NCBI GenBank assembly: GCA_002355495.1
Contig: AP017424.1
Location: 5,335,501-5,399,500, forward strand
Source: Streptomyces laurentii
Lineage (GTDB): Bacteria; Actinomycetota; Actinomycetes; Streptomycetales; Streptomycetaceae
DNA length: 64,000 nt
Reading direction: 5' to 3'
Shown here: positions 59,395 to 64,000 of the stretch, piece by piece
How positions within the stretch are numbered: the first letter of the stretch is position 1
How the letters are laid out: each line of letters begins with the position of its first letter
Notes under the pieces: generated by a model
Seen by the model: the letters and a program-made list of their open reading frames with translations, nothing else
The model's database searches: none
Told to the model about the DNA's origin: nothing
Program-made: the position numbers and the translations under genes

Positions 59395-61452
59395 GTGAGC
59401 GACACCACCGATCTGATGGGCGTGACTGCCGACAACTCTGTCGACGCCGCCGCGCCCGCCGCAGGTGCTGCCTCCGGCACCACCGCACGGCGCCGCCGCT
59501 CCGGCACCGGCCTCGAGGGCATGGTCCTGGCCGAGCTGCAGCAGGTCGCGTCCGGCCTCGGCATCAGGGGCACCGCGCGGATGCGCAAGGGCCAGCTGAT
59601 CGAGGTCATCAAGGAGGCGCAGGCCGGAGGCTCCGGTTCCGCCGCTTCCACCGCCGGCTCCGCCGACACCGCGGAGTCCAAGCCGAAGCGCCGCGCCACC
59701 TCCAAGGCCCGTACGGCCGAGAGCGCCGCCGAGGCCGCGCCGAAGGCCGAGAAGGCCGAGAAGTCCGCGCCGGTCGCCCAGCAGCAGATCGAGATCCCGG
59801 GCCAGCCGGCCAGTGACGACGCTCCGGCCGGCGAGCGCCGCCGGCGCCGTGCCACGGCCCCCGCCGGTTCGCCGGAGGGCGAGGCCAAGGCCGAGACCGC
59901 GCAGGCCGTGAAGACCGAGACCCGCGTCGAGGCCCGTACGGACGTCAAGACCGAGCAGCAGGGCCAGGCGCAGGGCGAGGCCCGTTCCGAGGCCGCCGGC
60001 GACGGCGCCGAGGGCCGGGGCCGCCGGGACCGCGGCGACCGTGGTGACCGCGGCGAGCGCGGTGACCGTCAGGGCCGCCGCGACCGTCAGCGCGACCGCG
60101 GCAAGGGCGACGACCAGCAGGGCGGCCAGCGCAAGGACCGTCAGGAGCGCCAGGACCGCCAGGAGCGTCAGGGCAGCCAGCAGGCCGGTCCGCAGGACGA
60201 CGGTTTCGACGACGACGGCGGCCGTCGCGGCCGGCGCGGGCGCTACCGCGACCGTCGTGGCCGTCGCGGCCGTGACGACTTCGCGGGCGGCGGCGAGCCG
60301 CAGGTCTCCGAGGACGACGTCCTGATCCCCGTCGCGGGCATCCTCGACATCCTCGACAACTACGCGTTCATCCGGACCTCCGGCTACCTGCCCGGCCCGA
60401 ACGACGTGTACGTCTCCCTCGCCCAGGTCCGCAAGAGCGGTCTGCGCAAGGGTGACCACGTCACCGGTGCCGTGCGTCAGCCGAAGGAAGGCGAGCGCCG
60501 CGAGAAATTCAACGCGCTCGTGCGCCTCGACTCGGTCAACGGCATGGCGCCGGAGTCCGGCCGCGGCCGCCCCGAGTTCACCAAGCTCACCCCGCTCTAC
60601 CCGCAGGACCGGCTCCGTCTGGAGACCGACCCGGGCGTGCTGACCACGCGGATCATCGACCTCGTGTCGCCGATCGGCAAGGGCCAGCGTGGTCTGATCG
60701 TGGCCCCGCCGAAGACCGGCAAGACCATGATCATGCAGGCGATCGCCAACGCGATCACCCACAACAACCCCGAGTGCCACCTGATGGTCGTCCTGGTCGA
60801 CGAGCGTCCGGAAGAGGTCACCGACATGCAGCGGTCGGTCAAGGGCGAGGTCATCTCCTCGACCTTCGACCGTCCGGCCGAGGACCACACCACCGTCGCC
60901 GAGCTGGCCATCGAGCGCGCCAAGCGTCTCGTCGAGCTGGGTCACGACGTGGTCGTCCTGCTCGACTCCATCACCCGTCTGGGCCGCGCGTACAACCTCG
61001 CGGCGCCGGCCTCCGGCCGCATCCTGTCCGGTGGTGTCGACTCGACCGCGCTCTACCCGCCGAAGCGCTTCTTCGGTGCCGCGCGCAACATCGAGGACGG
61101 CGGCTCGCTGACCATCCTGGCCACCGCGCTGGTCGACACCGGCTCGCGCATGGACGAGGTGATCTTCGAGGAGTTCAAGGGCACCGGCAACATGGAGCTC
61201 AAGCTCGACCGGAAGCTCGCCGACAAGCGCATCTTCCCGGCCGTCGACGTCGACGCCTCGGGTACGCGCAAGGAGGAGATCCTGCTCGGCAGCGACGAGC
61301 TGGCGATCACCTGGAAGCTGCGTCGCGTGCTGCACGCGCTCGACCAGCAGCAGGCGATCGAGCTGCTGATCGACAAGCTCAAGCAGACGAAGTCGAACGC
61401 CGAGTTCCTGCTGCAGATCCAGAAGACGACGCCCGGCGGCAACAACGACTGA
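59395..61452 (+). CDS. rho: Transcription termination factor Rho
   Basis: 685 residues from GTG 59395, seven bases after GGAAGGA (ATG 59362 is an alternative). Hexameric RNA helicase that ends transcription. The N-terminal helix bundle (LAELQQVASGLGIRGTARMR) is followed by an insertion of about 220 residues rich in Arg/Gly/Asp/Gln (for example DRGERGDRQGRRDRQRDRG), typical of high-GC Gram-positive Rho and thought to add RNA contacts. Then come the OB-fold RNA-binding domain (GILDILDNYAFIRTSGYLPG), the ATPase P-loop LIVAPPKTGKTMIMQAIANA, Walker B VVVLLDSITRLGRAYN, and the R and Q loops through SGGVDSTALYPPKRFFGAA. Intact. Confidence 0.98.
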   Translation: MSDTTDLMGVTADNSVDAAAPAAGAASGTTARRRRSGTGLEGMVLAELQQVASGLGIRGTARMRKGQLIEVIKEAQAGGSGSAASTAGSADTAESKPKRRATSKARTAESAAEAAPKAEKAEKSAPVAQQQIEIPGQPASDDAPAGERRRRRATAPAGSPEGEAKAETAQAVKTETRVEARTDVKTEQQGQAQGEARSEAAGDGAEGRGRRDRGDRGDRGERGDRQGRRDRQRDRGKGDDQQGGQRKDRQERQDRQERQGSQQAGPQDDGFDDDGGRRGRRGRYRDRRGRRGRDDFAGGGEPQVSEDDVLIPVAGILDILDNYAFIRTSGYLPGPNDVYVSLAQVRKSGLRKGDHVTGAVRQPKEGERREKFNALVRLDSVNGMAPESGRGRPEFTKLTPLYPQDRLRLETDPGVLTTRIIDLVSPIGKGQRGLIVAPPKTGKTMIMQAIANAITHNNPECHLMVVLVDERPEEVTDMQRSVKGEVISSTFDRPAEDHTTVAELAIERAKRLVELGHDVVVLLDSITRLGRAYNLAAPASGRILSGGVDSTALYPPKRFFGAARNIEDGGSLTILATALVDTGSRMDEVIFEEFKGTGNMELKLDRKLADKRIFPAVDVDASGTRKEEILLGSDELAITWKLRRVLHALDQQQAIELLIDKLKQTKSNAEFLLQIQKTTPGGNND

Positions 61453-61461
61453 TCCCGCGCG

Positions 61462-61486
61462 GTGACGGACGCGAGACGTCCGTCAC
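61462..61486 (+). terminator. First hairpin after rho
   Basis: GTGACGGACG / CGTCCGTCAC, a perfect 10-bp stem with a 5-nt loop, starts 9 nt beyond the rho stop. Confidence 0.8.
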
Positions 61487-61544
61487 GGTCGCCGGGATCG
61501 ACGGGAGGCCGCGCCTCCTTCTCGTAACCCTGCCGTGACCTGCG

Positions 61545-61593
61545 TAAACGACTGCGCCCATCGAGCATCCGCTCGGTGGGCGCAGTCCGTTTA
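61545..61593 (+). terminator. Second, long hairpin after rho
   Basis: A nested structure: TAAACG/CGTTTA, then ACTGCGCCCA/TGGGCGCAGT (10 bp), then CGAGC-ATCC-GCTCG, with only single-base bulges. It is nearly 50 nt long and could insulate rho from the next gene. Confidence 0.8.
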
Positions 61594-61688
61594 CCGGGCA
61601 TCAAGGGCCAAAACCTCATAAGCTCGTATGCAACCCTTTCGGGTGTTTCGCGGTCACACCAGGTGTACCGAAGGCCCAAGGGAGACGG

Positions 61689-62780
61689 ATGACCGAGCAG
61701 AATCGCGGCGGCCGCATACGCCCCACCGGCCGCCGCCGCAAGCCGCATACGAAGGGCCACCGCACCGCGGTGATCGCCGCCTGGAGCGGGGCCGTGCTCG
61801 TCCTCGTCGCCGGTTCCGGCCTCGGATACGCGTACGTCCGGCTCGACGGGAACCTCAAGGGCGTCGACATCAACGCCCAGCTCGGCAAGAACCGCCCGGA
61901 CGACGTCGACAACGGCTCGATGGACATCCTGCTGCTCGGCTCCGACTCGCGCTCCGGCGCGAACGCCGCGTACGGCAAGGACGAGGGCGGCGCCCGCTCC
62001 GACACCGCGATGGTCGTGCACGTCTATCCGGGCCACAAGAAGGCGTCGGTGGTCTCCATACCGCGCGACACCCTCGTCGACCGGCCCATGTGCGCGAGCC
62101 CGCAGGGCGCCCCGGTCCCGGCCGAGCGGCGGGCCATGTTCAACACGGCGTACGAGGTCGGCGGGCCGGCCTGCGCCGTGAAGACCGTCGAGTCGATGTC
62201 CGGCATCCGCATGGACCACTACATCGAGGTCGACTTCGCCGGCTTCACGAAGCTCATCGACAAGCTCGGCGGCGTCGAGATCACCACGGCGAAGCCCATC
62301 AAGGACGCCAAGAGCCACCTCGACCTCGCGCCGGGCACCCACACCCTCGACGGCGAGCAGTCGCTCGGCCTGGTCCGCACCCGCAAGAGCGTCGGCGACG
62401 GCAGCGACCTCGGCCGCATCCAGCTCCAGCAGGCCTTCATGAAGGCGTTCATCGACCAGGTCAAGAACGTCGGCGTGTTCTCGAACCCCGCGAAGCTGTT
62501 CGGCATCGCGGACACCGCCACCAAGGCCATCACGCCCGACTCCGAACTGGATTCCGTCAACGAGCTGTCGAGCTTCGCCAGCGGTCTGTCGAAGCTGGGC
62601 GCCGACGACGTGCACATGATCACGATGCCGGTGGAGTACGACCCGGCGGACCCCAACCGCGTCCTGCCCGTCGAGGCCAAGGCGCAGCAGGTCTGGTCCG
62701 CCCTGAAGGCGGACCGGCCGATCCCGGCCTCGGCCACCCAGGACACCGCCACGGGCAAGGCCGACGGCATCGTGAAGTAG
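61689..62780 (+). CDS. LytR-CpsA-Psr (LCP) family cell-wall glycopolymer ligase
   Basis: 363 residues. A basic cytosolic N-terminus (about 30 residues) is followed by one membrane helix (AVIAAWSGAVLVLVAGSGLG, about 27-46), and the rest is extracellular. The LCP domain carries MDILLLGSDSRSG (about 79), the Arg/Asp-rich ARSDTAMVVHVYPGHKKASV, SIPRDTLVDRPMC, and GGVEITTAKPIKDAKSHLDL with GEQSLGLVRTRKS. These residues bind polyprenyl phosphate. LCP enzymes attach wall polymers such as teichoic or teichuronic acids to peptidoglycan. The ATG follows GGGAGACGG. It lies between rho and rpmE, as in other Streptomyces. Confidence 0.95.
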   Translation: MTEQNRGGRIRPTGRRRKPHTKGHRTAVIAAWSGAVLVLVAGSGLGYAYVRLDGNLKGVDINAQLGKNRPDDVDNGSMDILLLGSDSRSGANAAYGKDEGGARSDTAMVVHVYPGHKKASVVSIPRDTLVDRPMCASPQGAPVPAERRAMFNTAYEVGGPACAVKTVESMSGIRMDHYIEVDFAGFTKLIDKLGGVEITTAKPIKDAKSHLDLAPGTHTLDGEQSLGLVRTRKSVGDGSDLGRIQLQQAFMKAFIDQVKNVGVFSNPAKLFGIADTATKAITPDSELDSVNELSSFASGLSKLGADDVHMITMPVEYDPADPNRVLPVEAKAQQVWSALKADRPIPASATQDTATGKADGIVK

Positions 62781-62862
62781 TCCGGAGCTGGTCCGGAGCC
62801 CACCGAAAGGAAGCGCCGGGACCCGCCCACGGCCTCGGCGGACCCCGCCCCCGGGGGCGCCG

Positions 62863-62888
62863 GGAATAGTCGCGGACCGACCCCGGTT
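62863..62888 (+). promoter_or_regulatory. rpmE: SigR-type promoter upstream of rpmE
   Basis: GGAAT (62863-62867), exactly 18 nt, then GTT (62886-62888) is the full consensus of the Streptomyces thiol-oxidative-stress sigma factor SigR. rpmE is a recorded SigR target in S. coelicolor (from memory). It lies 103 bp before the TTG start. A GC-rich palindrome (CGCCCCCGGGGGCG) sits 3 bp upstream. Confidence 0.8.
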
Positions 62889-62991
62889 TTGGGAGATACG
62901 GCCAGTCCTGGCAAACTGGTACGTCGGCCCCGGTTCACGCACGCGTATCCCGCACGGGCGACCCGGAGCCCTCCCTGAACTAGGAGACACC

Positions 62992-63213
62992 TTGAAGCGC
63001 GAGATCCACCCCGAGTACGTCGAGACCCAGGTCAGCTGCACCTGTGGCGCGTCGTTCACCACCCGTAGCACCCTCACCGAGGGCACCATCCGTGCCGAGG
63101 TCTGCTCCGAGTGCCACCCGTTCTACACGGGCAAGCAGAAGATCCTCGACACCGGCGGCCGCGTCGCCCGCTTCGAGGCCCGCTTCGGCAAGGCCGGCTC
63201 CGCCAAGAAGTAG
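62992..63213 (+). CDS. rpmE: 50S ribosomal protein L31, zinc-binding form
   Basis: 73 residues from a TTG at 62992, preceded by TAGGAGACACC. The protein begins LKREIHPEYVETQVSCTCGA and contains the zinc ligands CTCG and CSECHPFYTGKQ, so it is the Cys-containing (C+) type rather than the zinc-free paralogue. It belongs to the large ribosomal subunit and contacts 5S rRNA and S13. A SigR-type promoter upstream suggests induction when zinc-thiol proteins are oxidised and zinc is released. Confidence 0.98.
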   Translation: MKREIHPEYVETQVSCTCGASFTTRSTLTEGTIRAEVCSECHPFYTGKQKILDTGGRVARFEARFGKAGSAKK

Positions 63214-63222
63214 CGAGCCTTT

Positions 63223-63268
63223 GCGCCGGTCTTCGGCTGCCCCTGCGCGGGGTGGCCGGGACCGGCGC
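63223..63268 (+). terminator. Possible hairpin between rpmE and prfA
   Basis: GCGCCGGTC / GACCGGCGC (9 bp) with a 28-nt loop lies 9 nt after the rpmE stop. The large loop makes it a weak terminator, so prfA may be partly co-transcribed with rpmE. Confidence 0.45.
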
Positions 63269-63314
63269 TTTGCCGTCCCCGTAGCAACTGACGAAAACCA
63301 CCCAGGAGCCCCCG

Positions 63315-64000
63315 ATGTTCGAGGCGGTCGAGGAACTGGTCGGCGAGCACGTCGACCTCGAGAAGAAGCTCGCCGACCCTTCGGTTCACGCCGATCAGGC
63401 CAACGCGCGCAAGCTCAACAAGCGCTACGCCGAGCTGACCCCGATCGTCTCCGCGTACCTGTCCTGGAAGCGGACGGGTGACGACATCGAGACGGCCAAG
63501 GAGTTCGCGCACGACGACCCCGACTTCGCCGCCGAGGTCAAGCAGCTGGAGAAGCAGCGCGAGGAGCTCACCGAGAAGCTCCGTCTCCTGCTGGTCCCGC
63601 GCGACCCCAGTGACGACAAGGACGTCATCCTGGAGATCAAGGCAGGCGCCGGCGGCGACGAGTCCGCGCTCTTCGCGGGCGACCTGCTGCGCATGTACCT
63701 GCGCTACGCCGAGCGCGTCGGCTGGAAGACCGAGATCATCGACTCCACCGAGTCCGAGCTGGGCGGCTACAAGGACGTCCAGGTCGCGGTGAAGACCAAG
63801 GGCGGCAACGGCGCGACCGAGCCCGGCAAGGGCGTCTGGGCGCGACTGAAGTACGAGGGTGGTGTGCACCGCGTGCAGCGCGTGCCCGCCACCGAGTCGC
63901 AGGGCCGTATCCACACCTCCGCGGCCGGTGTGCTCGTCACGCCGGAGGCCGAGGAGGTCGAGGTCGAGATCCACGCGAACGACCTGCGGATCGACGTCTA
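63315..64000 (+). CDS. prfA: Peptide chain release factor 1, partial (3' end outside window)
   Basis: 228 codons are visible from ATG 63315, behind CAGGAGCCCCC. RF1 recognises UAA and UAG stop codons and triggers peptide release. The helical domain 1 (VEELVGEHVDLEKKLADPSV) and the domain 2 start (ILEIKAGAGGDESALFAGDL) are followed by KYEGGVHRVQRVPATESQGR, the segment leading to the PxT anticodon loop region. The GGQ motif would lie just beyond the right edge. The frame is open to the last base. Confidence 0.97.
   Translation, partial: MFEAVEELVGEHVDLEKKLADPSVHADQANARKLNKRYAELTPIVSAYLSWKRTGDDIETAKEFAHDDPDFAAEVKQLEKQREELTEKLRLLLVPRDPSDDKDVILEIKAGAGGDESALFAGDLLRMYLRYAERVGWKTEIIDSTESELGGYKDVQVAVKTKGGNGATEPGKGVWARLKYEGGVHRVQRVPATESQGRIHTSAAGVLVTPEAEEVEVEIHANDLRIDV

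Noticed and set aside
1..64000. CRISPR arrays or Cas genes
   Set aside because: No regularly spaced repeats and no Cas-like proteins were seen.

Overview
The window is high-GC actinobacterial DNA, almost certainly from a Streptomyces. The evidence is the strong third-position G/C bias, GTG and TTG starts, SWIM, DUF397/XRE and DUF5954 genes, a Rho factor with a long Arg/Gly/Asp-rich insertion, and a core block in the order lysA-hom-thrC-thrB-rho-LCP-rpmE-prfA. It falls into two parts that meet at a tRNA-Arg(CCG) gene (51935-52006, minus strand).

The right part (about 52-64 kb) is conserved chromosome. It holds a stand-alone receiver protein, the ArgS-related protein NrtL, lysine and threonine synthesis (lysA, hom, thrC, thrB), rho, a LytR-CpsA-Psr cell-wall ligase, rpmE (L31, zinc form) and the start of prfA. 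A textbook SigR-type promoter, GGAAT-N18-GTT, lies in front of rpmE, and a looser match lies in front of rho.

The left part (about 1-51.5 kb) is an accessory island dominated by phage-defence and DNA-modification genes. Layout: (i) 0-4.7 kb, a DUF397/XRE pair, an anti-sigma-type ATPase gene broken by an in-frame stop, a DUF5954 gene and a SWIM zinc-finger gene. (ii) 4.9-22.9 kb, all plus strand: a lone N6-adenine methyltransferase, a complete type I restriction-modification operon (hsdM-hsdS-hsdR, overlapping starts and stops), a Ser/Thr kinase, an AIPR abortive-infection protein, a UvrD-like helicase with a RelE-like N-terminus, a DUF262 protein, an AAA ATPase coupled to it, and a third gene that is cut off and joined to a remnant of a second SWIM gene. 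(iii) 23.8-46.3 kb, mostly minus strand: a second RelE/UvrD helicase coupled to a 2,358-residue DEAD-box/DUF1998/nuclease protein, a small GntR-type regulator and degraded small genes, then a DISARM class 1-like pair (1,844-residue Eco57I-type methyltransferase and SNF2 helicase DrmD), a second Ser/Thr kinase, and a coupled pair of probable modified-DNA readers (EVE/PUA-like and RAMA). (iv) 46.4-51.5 kb: a GmrSD-like DUF262 protein overlapping a CBS-HEPN protein, a VapBC-type toxin-antitoxin pair, and a tyrosine recombinase next to the tRNA.

The most interesting feature is the doubled design. A Ser/Thr kinase, a RelE-fused UvrD helicase and a DUF262 protein occur on both sides of the island, once beside a type I RM system and once beside a DISARM-like system. 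I infer that these are accessory sensor/effector modules attached to two DNA-modification-based defences. The RelE-UvrD fusion, the DrmA/DrmB-like single-chain fusion, the RAMA+EVE pair and the DUF262 + CBS-HEPN pair are the best candidates for poorly described systems. All functional statements rest on motifs read by eye; no searches were run.
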